Below are positions 47,477 to 57,830 of a stretch of DNA of 64,000 nt, in pieces. The position numbers and the translations under genes are program-made. Position 1 is the first letter of the stretch. The number at the start of each line of letters is the position of its first letter. The notes below the pieces were generated by a model. That model ran no database searches, was not told the DNA's origin, and worked only from the letters and a program-made list of their open reading frames with translations. The stretch comes from Anisodus tanguticus. Lineage: Eukaryota > Streptophyta > Magnoliopsida > Solanales > Solanaceae. Location of the stretch: assembly GCA_034509755.1 (NCBI GenBank), contig CM067549.1:47455052-47519051 (forward strand), given 5' to 3'.

Positions 47477-50400
47477 AGGCTGTCCGGTGGGCTGGGTCGG
47501 CCCGATCCCCCCTAAAAGAAAATAAAAAATTGTCGGTGTCGGCTTTTGAACTCGGGACGGGGCCTGAGATCGTCCCGCCCGTCCCGTCCTGCCACGCCAA
47601 CAACCCCCCCCCCCCACTTTACAAAAATAATCGTTGCAACATCGATCAAATTTCGATTTTGGCCGTTGTGCAACGACTATAACTGTCATTTTTGCCCCCC
47701 ATCCCATAACCCCCCCTACCCCACTTAATATTTATTTTTAACCCCTAAGTTAATATATTTACAACTTAACCCTATTTCTCAACTAGAAATACCTCATTTT
47801 TCTCTTCATTTTTTCCACAAATCTTCCTACCATCTCTTTAATCTCTCAATTTATCTCACTACAATTCTACATTGCCTATTAAATATTATAGGTTTTTTGC
47901 TCATTTATATCAAAGTTAAAAAATTGGGAGTGAAGTTGGCAACTAGCTTGAGGATCATCCATCGAGCAAAGTTTCAATTTTCAACCTCGATTACACGTCG
48001 ATGTTACGTCGACGTTTGGTACCTTCATTCCATCTTTAAATTATTATTGTTACTTTATTTTAATTATCACACTTAATTTTATTATCTTTAATTATTTATT
48101 TGCATAATTAAAATGGAAGGATTAAGAGGTATGTTTAAGGGTAAGGCTAAGGATGCTTCTTCTAGTAGGGGTAACAAGGGCATGGGTACACTTCTAGTAA
48201 TCCTATTCCTAGTTCCGATGATTTAATTGATTTCACTCATATAGATGAAACTGTTTTTTTAATGATATACCATTAGATGATGCGGTAGATGAATTAATTT
48301 AGACTATAATCTAGATGACACACCCACTAGTGCAGCTCAACCTCGGGCTCATATTGAGTTTCAGCCTCAAACTGAATTTGGAATGCCTCTTATTCCCCCT
48401 AGTATGAGTCGAGGCCCCACACAACGGAAATTAAAATCAGTTGCATGGTATTTTTTTTATAGGTACCAAGAGAATCAACTAGCTAAATATAAAATTTGTA
48501 AAAATATTTATAAATTTAAAATCGAAAAAGGTCAAGGTGGGACGGGAGATTTATTGAGACATGTACAAAGCGAGCACACAGCTAGGTGGAATTAATATCA
48601 AGCTAAAATATTGGGTGTGCCAATTCCAGTTGAGTCGGGACAAGGTTCACATAGTGTCCCCGACCAAGTACATGGTCAAATTAACCCGACGACGGGGGAA
48701 ATTTTTGGTCCTAAATATGATAAAAACAAAGATAGGGAAAATATGGTAAAATTAATTGCGGTGGATGGTTTGCCTTTTTCATTTCCTTCCTCTCCTGATT
48801 TTATTCATTACATTCGAGAAACATATAATCCTGCTTTTAATGGTTTTCCTAGATCAACTGTTATAAGGGATGTTTTTAAATTTACAAGTGAATATGAACA
48901 ATATTTACGTTATGCATTGTATCATTTTAATGGCAAAGTGGCTATCACTTCCAACATAGGCTGTAGTACTAACGGTAATGATTATTTAACGGTAACATGT
49001 CATTGGATAACTCAAAATTGATCTATGCAAAAACGTATTTTAACATATAAATATATTGATGATAGGCACATTGGAAGTTTTATTGCACAAAATATTAATG
49101 AAATTTGTGATTACTATGGAATAAATGATAAAATTATGACTATTACATTAGATAATGCTACTTCTAATGATTACGCTATAAGACTTTTAAAAGTTCGATT
49201 AACTCCATATTTTCCTAATCATTTTCATATAAGATGTGTGTGCCATATTTATAACTTAGTTGTAAAGGATGGCCTAAAACTTTTTGAAAGCATTCTTGAT
49301 AAAATACAATTTGCTATAAAATTTATTTTTAAAGGTAATAAAATACAAAGACGCAAATAATATAATTTTTTTTGTCATGATTGTGGATTACCTTATAGAA
49401 AAATTTCAGAAGAAGTTTTGACTAGGTGGAATAATATGTATGAGCAACTACTTGTTGCTTACGATTATAGACAACCTATAACTTTATTATTTAACGCCCA
49501 TAATAAAAATCCAAGGGATATGCTTGTAGATAATAATTGGGAATTTTCTTTAGAACTTAATGGATTTCTAGAGAAATTTTTTCAAGCTACTAAAGAATTT
49601 TCCGGTATTTATTATCCTACTATTTCAAATATGTTATTTTATATAGCTCTAATATTTTTGTTACTTAATGAATATATGCAAAAATCAACTTATAAGACAT
49701 CTATTGAAAAAATGTTTAAAAAAATACTTTTTTCCTATTCCCACTATTTATATTATTGGTGCGGTTTTAAATCCAACTATTAAAGTAGACGGTTGTAAAA
49801 CACTAATAGAAATGATTTATGATTGTATAGAAGTACTTCGAATAGACCAACTGAAGAACCAACTCACAAACCAACTAAATAATAAGTTACATCTAGCATA
49901 CACACTGAATACAAACAAGTATATACATATTACCAACAACAAAGTGCAAATAATCAACTGGCTTCTGTACCATCTTCTACTACTTCGCTGCAACCTTATA
50001 AAAAAGCATGTGGTTTCTACTACTAGTATTCAAGGCCTTAGAAATAAAAAGTTTAGTGGTTCACCTTCTTCACAAGTTAGCGAATTTGATGTTTATGTTT
50101 TGCAGGGTGTTGTACCGTACAAATTAATTGTCAATGATAAAGGACATGAAGACTTGCTGAAATACTGGAGGCAGAATGAGAATACATTTCCGACACTAGC
50201 AAAGATGGCCCGAGATGTGTGTAACATTCAAGCGTCATCAACAACGCTTGGAAGCGCTTTTTCTACTGGTAGATATCAAATAGGAGAGCATAGACATTCA
50301 TTGGCATGAGACGCATTGGAGATTGCAGTTCTATTCAGAGATTGAATTCGAGTAGAGCATAGAAGGTGCGGTCAACCGGAGATCAACGAAAAAGAAGACA

Positions 50401-50916
50401 ACAACTACAACGAAATCTTGTTCGAGGGAACAGAAAGCAACGTCGAACAATTTGACCAACAAATTCCAATTCCAACCGAAGATCCTCAAGACATTCTGAG
50501 GAAATTAGAAAAAGTATGGTTAACTATGTAACTTTTTTAATTGCAATTTTACTATGTGATTTGCAACTTTTGAACAACACCACAAAGTTGCAATTTTGAA
50601 ATTGTATTACAAAAAAAATCATATTTTTATTAAATAATATAAGAGGCACAAAAATAGCATTGGGATGTTTTTATTACACTATCTTGTTCAATTATTGAAG
50701 TGTTTATATATATTATTTTTTAAAATTAAGTGGCAAAAAAGAAAACCCCAAATCCCGATCCCGACCCGTCCCCCCAAATCCCAGATCCTCTACCAGCGGG
50801 ATGTGGGACGGGATGGGACCTCTTCCCGTCCCGCCTATCCCAGCTCGCCTGGCCCGTCGGAGTCCGCGTCCCGATCCTACCCCATCCCGCCGGGACCCGC
50901 CCCGTTGGACACCCAT
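47477..50916 (+). mobile_element. hAT-superfamily transposon, decayed
   Basis: Flanked by the direct repeat 'atttcagacta' (47466-47476 and 50917-50927), which contains the expected 8-bp hAT target duplication. Ends are imperfect inverted repeats sharing 'g(g/c)tgtcc'. About 150 bp inside each end is GC-rich with repeated 'cccgtccc'/'gggacggg' motifs, the likely transposase-binding subterminal repeats, in sharp contrast to the AT-rich centre. A poly(C) run sits at 47604-47616. Between lies a broken transposase gene. Confidence 0.9.
48113..50520 (+). pseudogene. hAT transposase, multiple stops and frameshifts
   Basis: Remnants in order: a possible start at 48113; a BED-type zinc finger region ('SVAWYFFYRY...CK..' and 'GQGGTGDLLRHVQSEH', 48440-48590); 'FSFPSSPDFIHYIRETYNP' (48775-48840); 'KIMTITLDNATSN' (49130-49170); 'RCVCHIYNLVVKDGL' (49235-49275). 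The C-terminal dimerisation domain ('HEDLLKYWRQNENTFPTLAK', 'ARDVCNIQASSTTLGSAFS') spans 50140-50270. Breaks include a stop at 48593-48595, one at 49019-49021, one near 49360 and a frameshift at about 49740. Not functional. Confidence 0.9.
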
Positions 50917-50939
50917 ATTTCAGACTAGATGATTGTGCC

Positions 50940-51254
50940 TGAAAGAAATAATCCCTTGATTATTTTCATTAATGAAAGAGTATATATATACAATTTACAA
51001 TTTCCCATAATAGAAAAATCATATTCCTATTCTAATATCAAAACCCTATTCTAGTTGTACAAGAATCCTATAATTTTGGTAAGTGTACAAGTCTAATTTA
51101 ATACAATATTTACATCCAAAATTGATTCCAAAATTGTGATATACACGGGCTTGTATACTGTGTATACCACGGTTTCACATATGGAAAGTCTTTTTGTGAA
51201 ACCGTGATATACATGGTATACAAACCCATGTATATCACGGGTATATTTAATACA
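50940..51254 (-). repeat. 3' LTR of nested copia element
   Basis: Direct repeat of 60745-61044. It contains a long imperfect hairpin with 43-nt arms at 51136-51178 and 51196-51238, loop 17 nt. A 15-bp-longer start relative to the 5' LTR suggests a small indel. Confidence 0.9.
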
Positions 51255-51490
51255 CCCTTGCAGTCATAGCGGGCAGTATTCGTACACTGAGAATGTCCCT
51301 AAAATCTTCAAAAAGGACCGAGGGAAGACCCTTTGTAAAGATGCTTGCAATTTGATACCTGAAAGGGACATGGCAGACGCGTACTTGTCCCCGAGCTACA
51401 TTTTCACGAACAAAGTGTATATCCATCTCGATGATTTTAGCGCGCTAGTGTTGAACAGGATTATCAGAAAGGTAGATGACACTAACTGTG
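51255..51490 (-). pseudogene. copia RNase H C-terminus
   Basis: Minus-strand sequence encodes 'SVIYLSDNPVQH', 'IEMDIHFVRE', 'VARGQVRVCHVP' and 'YQIASIFTKGLP', the standard end of copia RNase H just upstream of the 3' LTR. One stop follows NPVQH. It is cut at about 51490 by the inserted segment, in the middle of 'VSVIY'. Confidence 0.88.
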
Positions 51491-53570
51491 CGCGCCGTTT
51501 TTAACCCGGCGTCGGCACCCGGCCGAATCCCTTGTGCGTTTAAAATTTAAAAAGCATCTAAAGCTTGTTTTTGGAGTCACCACCTAATTTATTTTACGAT
51601 GAATTAGGGCACCTAAATATTAGCATGAATGGTACAAAATAACTCCGATTTATGATCTATAAAATTATGAGATTCTGGATAAGGGTTCTTTATTATCCTA
51701 AAGGGAAGTGGTTAGTCATCCTTTAAAATCCGCTAACTTGCGGTTGTCCATTCAAACCTAGGTTATTTATTATGCTAAAAATGTATGTTTAAAAGGTATG
51801 AAGTTTAAGGAAAGGATATTGCAAATAATTAATTTAAAAGATGCATTTTTGCCAAATTGCATGATATTGTTTATAAAAATATATATAAAATGGATTTGTT
51901 AGTAAAAGTATGTATTGCATGGCATAACTTATAAAGTGTATGTAGGATTGAAAAAGCGTGCATTTGTGAGACATGATTTATAAGATGCATGTAGAATGAT
52001 TCTTACAAAAGGTGCATGCACTTGTATGGCATTTTTACAAGATGCATGTAAATTTATTTTGATGAAAAGTATGCGTTTGCATATAGAATTTGATTTTTGC
52101 TGAAAAATATGCATTATTTATAAAATACACATGAAGTATGCCTTTTTATATATATGTAAAAGTTGATTTTGGAAAAAAAAAAAAGCATGCATTATTTAGC
52201 ATACATGTTATAAAAGCATACATTTGTAAAACATTATTTATAAAATACATGTAGAGTTGAGAAAAGTATGCATTTATATGACATTGTTCATAAAAATAGA
52301 TGTAAAATTTATTTATTTACAAAATTACGTATTTGGCGATTTGGTAATAGAAGAAAGCAATTTTTATTTATAATGTGAAGAGATGATTTTATGGAAATCT
52401 TTCAATATTACAAATCAGATAAAACGCAAACCTTATTTTTGTTGAATTTTAAAAAAAAGGTGAGTAAAAGATAGCCAAATTTTTTTGAAAGAGATAACAT
52501 GCATAACGAGCCTAAAATAAAATAACTAGCTTCTGAGTTTGGGACATGAATGACGGCCCTAAACGAATAAAGCTAGCGAGGGATTTTCAAATTAACCGAT
52601 GCTAAGAAATAAACTAACGGCAGTTAAACTATCCTATTCATTCATCTATTCGCGACTTAATTATTCTAAGCATTCTAATGACGGTACGAAATTAAATAAT
52701 TATTACAACCCGAATAAATGAAAGACATATTAGACAATAAATAGGGCAGCGACTAGGGCAGATGGCGATATCATCGCGCCCTATTTGTTTTGAAGTTCCG
52801 AGGTCGGAGAATGCAAGTAACATAGACGCGGGTCTTCGTTTGGCAAAGTTACGATGAGTCTCGTAATAAGACTCTTCGTTGCTCCCGATGCATTTTATGT
52901 AAATAAAAGAAGAGAAAAGAATTAGTAGACGAAAAATATAGATATATCAAGAATATAAATAGATGATTCATGAAAGTAATATGTTGTTGATTCTTTATTT
53001 ATGTCATACTTTAATGGCGAAGGAATAATGTGAGATGGGCCACAGACCCACAGGTTGTACACAAAGAGAGGAAAAATACGTATTACAATTGAAAATCACA
53101 TAACTGATATCACACATGTTAATAAGTAAAATACTAGGCACACAGAGACAAATTCATGTTCAAATAAGAAAGAAGAGACTGCATTGGATCAGAAAGTAAG
53201 AAAAAGAAACCTTAACAAATTTATTTCCATATTTACATACAATTAACAAAATAGAAGGAGTCCATTAGAATAAATTTGGTCATCTCAATAACAACACGAC
53301 GTACTAAGATCATTTCTATCTTACACACTCAATCAACTTAAAAAAATTATGAGCATCACGACTTTAGCTAGATAAGATATTATACGACTAGTTTGATTTT
53401 TCGGATTTAGGCTTCCCCAAAACTCCCTTCTTAGTCTATAATCTAGATCAATTATATTATCATAATACCAGAGATAAAACACTTTGAAAGATTATAATTA
53501 GAACCATATTAGTCTTTAAACCTGCACCTTGATAAGAATTTTAGAAGATAGTCTGTTGAGAACTCCCAGG
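51490..53570. repeat. gypsy-LTR-like repeat nested in copia
   Basis: Starts 'tgcgcgccgtttttaaccc' with 'gtcggcacccggccgaatccc' and 'ggagtcaccacctaatttat', phrases characteristic of LTRs of some Solanaceae gypsy elements. No coding region. 51900-52320 is a degenerate tandem array built on 'atgcat' and 'ataaaatacatgta' modules with a period of roughly 55-65 bp. Only one LTR-like end is visible, so it may be a solo LTR or a fragment. Confidence 0.5.
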
Positions 53571-53805
53571 CACCTAGGCTAATTATCCCGCATTTTCGGT
53601 GGAAGAAGAAGGGAAGCAGGGCCAAGGGTGGGTGGAGATCTCTGGTGATCTGAAATTCTGATTAAGAGGTATGATTTATAGATTATGTGTTTTTAATTAT
53701 GATTTTGATAAGTGTTAAACTTTGTAATTAGCACCTAGGCTAATTATCCCGCAATTATGATTTTGATAAGTGTTAAACTCTGTAAAAGGAATAAATTTAT
53801 AAACA

Positions 53806-54147
53806 ATGAAAACACATCCATCGTTTATCAAAATTAATTTGTTAAATAAAATGTTATGGAAATGTTATGAGATGAAACATCTTTTAATAAACTTTAGGAA
53901 AGAAAATGAGATTATAATGGGTTTTCAAAATGAGATGTTAGCAACAAAACGAAGAAAGGATATAACTTATGAAAAAGAAATAGAAAAATATTCTGAAAAT
54001 GAGATAGAAGAAATTAAAACACACATAGAAGATGTTGTGGCAATATATAGAAGGATAATAGAGATAATTACAAGAATAAATGAACAAAACATTATGATAT
54101 TAGATTTAGAAGCAGATCTACGAATGAAAATAGAACACTATGGATGA
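53806..54147 (+). CDS. caulimovirid ORF1-like protein
   Basis: 113 residues, no stop. Highly charged, mostly helical by composition ('KEIEKYSENEIEEIKTHIED'), with no cysteines in a zinc-finger arrangement. Position as first small ORF before a second small ORF and the movement protein resembles ORF1 of badna/tungro-type viruses. Its stop TGA (54145-54147) overlaps the next ATG (54140) by 8 nt. Function of such proteins is poorly known. Confidence 0.5.
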   Translation: MKTHPSFIKINLLNKMLWKCYEMKHLLINFRKENEIIMGFQNEMLATKRRKDITYEKEIEKYSENEIEEIKTHIEDVVAIYRRIIEIITRINEQNIMILDLEADLRMKIEHYG

Positions 54148-54514
54148 AAAAATACTAAGGGAACAACAAAATAAGTTAAGAGAACTTAGAATGATAGCAT
54201 ATAAACCCCTTACATTTAATAGAGATATAAACCAACATATAGTAAGTTGCAGAATAAGTATAGATCTAATAAAAGAAAAAGATCAACGTTTACAAGAAAA
54301 TTCTAAAAAAATATATGAATAGGAAGAAACTATTAAAGAATTAAGAAATAGAATAGCATTAAAGGATGAAAAATTGAGACAAAAGGAAGAAGAAAATTTG
54401 AAATTGTCGGAGGAAAAATTAAGAGAAATAATCAGAAAATATAATGAATTAAAAGATCTAAATGATATTATAGAAGAACAATATAAGTACATCAACCTAT
54501 TAAAATATGGATAA
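54140..54514 (+). pseudogene. caulimovirid ORF2-like coiled-coil protein, one stop
   Basis: About 124 codons with one in-frame TAG at 54320-54322. Nearly all residues after it fit heptads ('LRQKEEENLKLSEEKLREII'), indicating a long coiled coil like virion-associated proteins of caulimovirids. It ends 'YINLLKYG' with the stop overlapping the movement-protein ATG by 8 nt. Confidence 0.5.
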
Positions 54515-55156
54515 AGAAAAAGAAATAGTAGAAGACTCTAAAGAAATATATTATCAGATGAATACATATGAAGGAGGATCAACACAAACATTAAGCTTTA
54601 AGCCAGAAACATATCAGAAGATACAAGATGAAAAAGAGGAATTATCTATTAAGAAAATATTTAAAATAAAATGGTTTGAAAGAAATAAAGAAATAAGATA
54701 TATATCACACAAGCATGAAAATATAATAGATACAATGAGTGTAAATGGAAGAACAAAAATAAACTTGGTAACAGATGAAGTAATAAAAAGAGAGTTAGCT
54801 AAGCTATCTACTAGAGAAGCTAGAAAATATAGAAACATATACTTTGGAGGAGTATAATTTACTATAAAAGCATACTTTCAGAAAAACATAGATACACCTA
54901 TACAAATATACATATTAGATGATAGGATATTAGGAAATTTACAAGATGCTTTAATATCAGTAATAAAAGGAAATTTAATATATCAAAAACTAAAATTTAC
55001 GGTACAACCAGACTTTAGTATATTATTAAAAGATGAACACAAAGACTTAGCCTTAACACTATATTACAAACTAGATGGAATAACAATGCCACCAGGAAGT
55101 AAAGTCATAAGTATTGAAACAAAAATGATATATGCCCTAACCGGAAATATCATGTA
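54507..55156 (+). pseudogene. 30K movement protein of second caulimovirid
   Basis: Start ATG 54507. Conserved features: 'ARKYRNIYFGGV' (about 54815-54855) leading into the beta-barrel core, the signature Asp in 'IYILDDRILGNLQDALI' (54907-54957), 'FTVQPDFSILLKDE', and 'LALTLYYKLDG' (55050-55080). A single in-frame TAA at 54855-54857 stands where a Gln codon (CAA) would fit, a C-to-T change. Otherwise open to 55156, so decay is slight. Confidence 0.8.
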
Positions 55157-55784
55157 AAGAAATAACATGAAATGAATATATTAGTACCAATAATGTACCA
55201 AAAATATTAGAATAGATAGAACATAAAGAAAATTCCAAAATAACTATATTAGAAGAAATATATATGGATTTTAATACCAGAACCCTTACACCATCAAAAA
55301 TATTAATACAAAAAATAGAAGGATCTAGATTGAGTATTACAAGGGAACCGTTAATGTCACGACAGACTAGCGTTATACAACCTAGAATATTAGATTTAAT
55401 AAATATAAACACAAATAGATTGAAGATTAAGGTAATAATAATTAAATGTATGATAACAACAGGTTGTATAGCTAAAATAAATACTGAAGCTATTAAAAGT
55501 TTTATACATATAAGTAAGATTAATGAAAATGATTGTGATTTAATAGACCCAGAAACTTATAATTATCCTGAAAATGAAAGAGAAATAATAATTACTAAAA
55601 GTATTAATTTAAGATTCAAATCCAAGATTTAGAATATAAGATAAATATAGGAGTAATAGAATATGACAGTTTCGATGAACTACTTTTAGGAAGTGACTTT
55701 TTAACCATGATAAATTATAAGATAAATAATAACGGATTTGAAATAAATGATCAAGGAAAAACAATATTCGTAAATAAAGTATGA
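55157..55784 (+). pseudogene. retropepsin-like region of second caulimovirid
   Basis: Read in the frame of 55264-55632: 'IIIKCMITTGCIAKINTEAIKS' region (about 55434-55500) matches the aspartic-protease active-site segment, but the catalytic Asp of D-T-G is Thr. After a frame change, 'FDELLLGSDFLTMI' (about 55673-55712) matches the second conserved loop preceding the alpha helix. Stops at about 55171 and 55214. The frame overlaps the end of the movement protein, so an ancestral movement-protease polyprotein is possible. Confidence 0.7.
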
Positions 55785-56425
55785 ATATAGAAAGTGAAAT
55801 AATAGCGAAAAAACATAAATTAAAGGTAATAAGGACAACTTTATCAGAAGAAATATTTTTCCAACTAAAATATTCAAAATACAAGGTAAAGGAAATAAAA
55901 TTAGAAGAAAAGATAAAATAATTAGAACAAGAATGTGATAAATTTGATAAAATATGGATAGATATGAGAAATGGGTGGAAAAAGAGAATAAATAATCCCG
56001 ACTAATCCTAACGAAAAAATTAATGTGTTATGGGAAGAAATAATAGTAAAAGAATAAATGAAAAATACATTGATAATAATGGATGAAATAAAAGAAAATC
56101 AAACCCAAATACAACAAGTGATAAGAGAATAATTGACTAACCTATGGAATGTATCTGAAATACCAACGTTTAAGATAATATTAGAAAATTTTAATATGTT
56201 AGTAGAAGAGAAAAACAAAGGTAAACAAGTAGCATGAGATAATGAACTAAGTACAAGTAAAGAAAATACAATAATTAGTACTACTACACATCAACCAGAA
56301 TTAGTACCAATAGATGCGTGGAGAAGAAGTAAAGAACCTATAATGGTAGACATTAGTAAAATAAAACCAAAATTATCCACAGAAGTAGAAAAACATTGGA
56401 TAGTCAAGCCATATTAAATAAAAAA
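55783..56425 (+). pseudogene. unassigned viral ORF(s) after protease
   Basis: Fragments rich in Lys/Glu/Asn. One frame from 56058 ('MDEIKENQTQIQQVI', 'LTNLWNVSEIPTFKIILENF') with stops at 56130 and 56235 ends 'ISKIKPKLSTEVEKHW'. Where RT would be expected after the protease, there is no FDLKSG- or YIDD-like motif. Either RT was deleted here or the genome order differs from known genera. Confidence 0.45.
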
Positions 56426-56455
56426 GAACAATTTTAATGGAAAAACAAGAACCTA

Positions 56456-57049
56456 GTGTACCTAGTGTACTTACGTTTTTTAAAAAATAATGAGAAAAAG
56501 ATAATAGAAAAAGAAAGATACAAGTATGAACCTATAAGGACAAGAACACCAAAAGCAGATAAAAATTCAAAAGAAGAAAACATTTACTTAAAAGACACAG
56601 AAAAAACAACCTATGAATATTTAAACCTAAAACTAGATAAACAAGAACAACAAATATCTGAGTTAAAAACAGAAAATACAAAATTAAGATCACATAATAA
56701 CGAAGAATGGTATGATAAGTTTAAAAAATATAAACACAAATTTAAAGATACGAACAAAATATTAAAGGAAACCAAAGTAGAATTAAAACAAACAAAAGAA
56801 GAATTAAATGAGGTAAAACAAGAATTAGAAGAATTAAAGGAGGAAATGCAAATCCTTAGAGAACAAATAAGAAAGTTAAAAGGAAAAAAGAAAGTAAGAA
56901 AAAATACTAAAACAAGTGATGAAAGTACAACTAGTAGTAATGAAAAAACTGATAGTGACTCAGACAAAGATTGCAACGATACATTAACTAACCAAGAGAT
57001 ACAAGTAGTAGAATTTATAGAAGAAGTAGAGAACGAAGAAAACTCATAA
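56456..57049 (+). CDS. viral coiled-coil/acidic protein, probable coat N-terminal region
   Basis: 197 residues without a stop. Residues about 50-155 are a strong coiled coil ('LKETKVELKQTKEELNEVKQ' is typical), then a Lys-rich patch and a Ser/Asp/Glu-rich acidic tail. Acidic N-terminal regions precede the coat core in several caulimovirids, and the next frame continues with acidic sequence. Homologue not recognised; confidence refers to it being viral coding sequence. Confidence 0.55.
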   Translation: MYLVYLRFLKNNEKKIIEKERYKYEPIRTRTPKADKNSKEENIYLKDTEKTTYEYLNLKLDKQEQQISELKTENTKLRSHNNEEWYDKFKKYKHKFKDTNKILKETKVELKQTKEELNEVKQELEELKEEMQILREQIRKLKGKKKVRKNTKTSDESTTSSNEKTDSDSDKDCNDTLTNQEIQVVEFIEEVENEENS

Positions 57050-57502
57050 ATAATAAAAGAAAACAACCTGATAATAGAAGCTTTACAAAAAATGAAAAGA
57101 GTAAATGCAATCATAGAAGAAGAACCTGAAAGTGATGTAGAAGATGAATTTAATAGACCTATAGAAACAGAAATAGAAACATATGATGTAATAAATGAAG
57201 ATGCAAATGATTATCCTGAAGAAGAATTAATAGACCCTAATTTATAATAACAAGAAAACGGACTAAATTACCAAACCACATACCAGTAGGACAACAAGCC
57301 GAATTTAAAGAATTTGTAGGATCAATGGCACAAGGAGTAAACTACAATGGATATTTTCTAGACCTAGATAATGTTTATGATGAACAAGAAATAGGAAGAA
57401 GGATAACTGATTGTAATCTTGGAATGTATATAGCACTAATGAACTCTACACAAACAGAAAACTTAGAATACATGTATGAATTAATATCTAAAACATTCTT
57501 CA
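57050..57502 (+). pseudogene. truncated coat-like region
   Basis: Continues after a stop with acidic 'EPESDVEDEFNRPIETEIET' (57124-57180) and then 'EFKEFVGSMAQGVNYNGYFLD' style sequence (57300-57365) to 'EYMYELISKTFF'. The viral frame ends where copia sequence resumes at about 57502, so the zinc knuckle and coat core are not present. Confidence 0.5.
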
Positions 57503-57830
57503 CATCTAACTGATGGATGGGCCAAGCTTTCGAAAGAGCCAAACTGAGGACAGTGCGATGGTAGCCGGTTTGACCACCGGACTAAATGACTCACCACAAT
57601 CCACACCAACCTGCTGAGTTTTACCATCACCTACAAGTTGAGCCTTATGTCTCGCAAACGAACCATCAGAATTATCCTTATAAGTAAAAATCCACACAGA
57701 CCGAATAATATTAACACTAGAAGGACGGGGACTAACTCCCACGTCTTATTCGCAATAAGAGCATCATATTCGTCGGTCATGGCTAATTTCCAATTCGGGT
57801 CATTTAAGGTAGACACTAGGTTACGTGGCA
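57503..57830 (-). pseudogene. copia RT N-terminal fragment
   Basis: Minus strand: 'DPNWKLAMTDEYDALIANKTW' beginning near 57810, then 'VWIFTYKDNSDGSFARHKAQLV', 'GKTQQVGVDCGESFSPVVKPAT' and, after a shift, 'FRKLGPSIS' in place of the usual AWPIHQLD segment. The sequence stops there, before the catalytic YVDD. Frameshift near 57725. Confidence 0.88.

Larger units (their letters stand above)
53790..57502 (+). mobile_element. second endogenous caulimovirid, divergent lineage
   Basis: A run of closely spaced plus-strand ORFs, strongly AT-rich (A-biased coding strand): two coiled-coil ORFs, a 30K movement protein, a retropepsin-like region, a small helical ORF and a large coiled-coil/acidic ORF. 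Two junctions have 8-nt ATG/stop overlaps. None of it is similar by eye to the virus at 9614-20332, whose movement protein and coat have different motifs. RT and RNase H are absent and the right end is cut at the copia junction. Internal stops show it is a fossil. Confidence 0.75.

Noticed and set aside
47245..47728. Pro-rich ORFs on both strands near 47.5 kb
   Set aside because: Product of the GC-rich subterminal repeats of the hAT element.
56611..57114. 167-codon Ser/Phe-rich minus-strand ORF
   Set aside because: Antisense of the A-rich coiled-coil ORF; a base-composition artefact.
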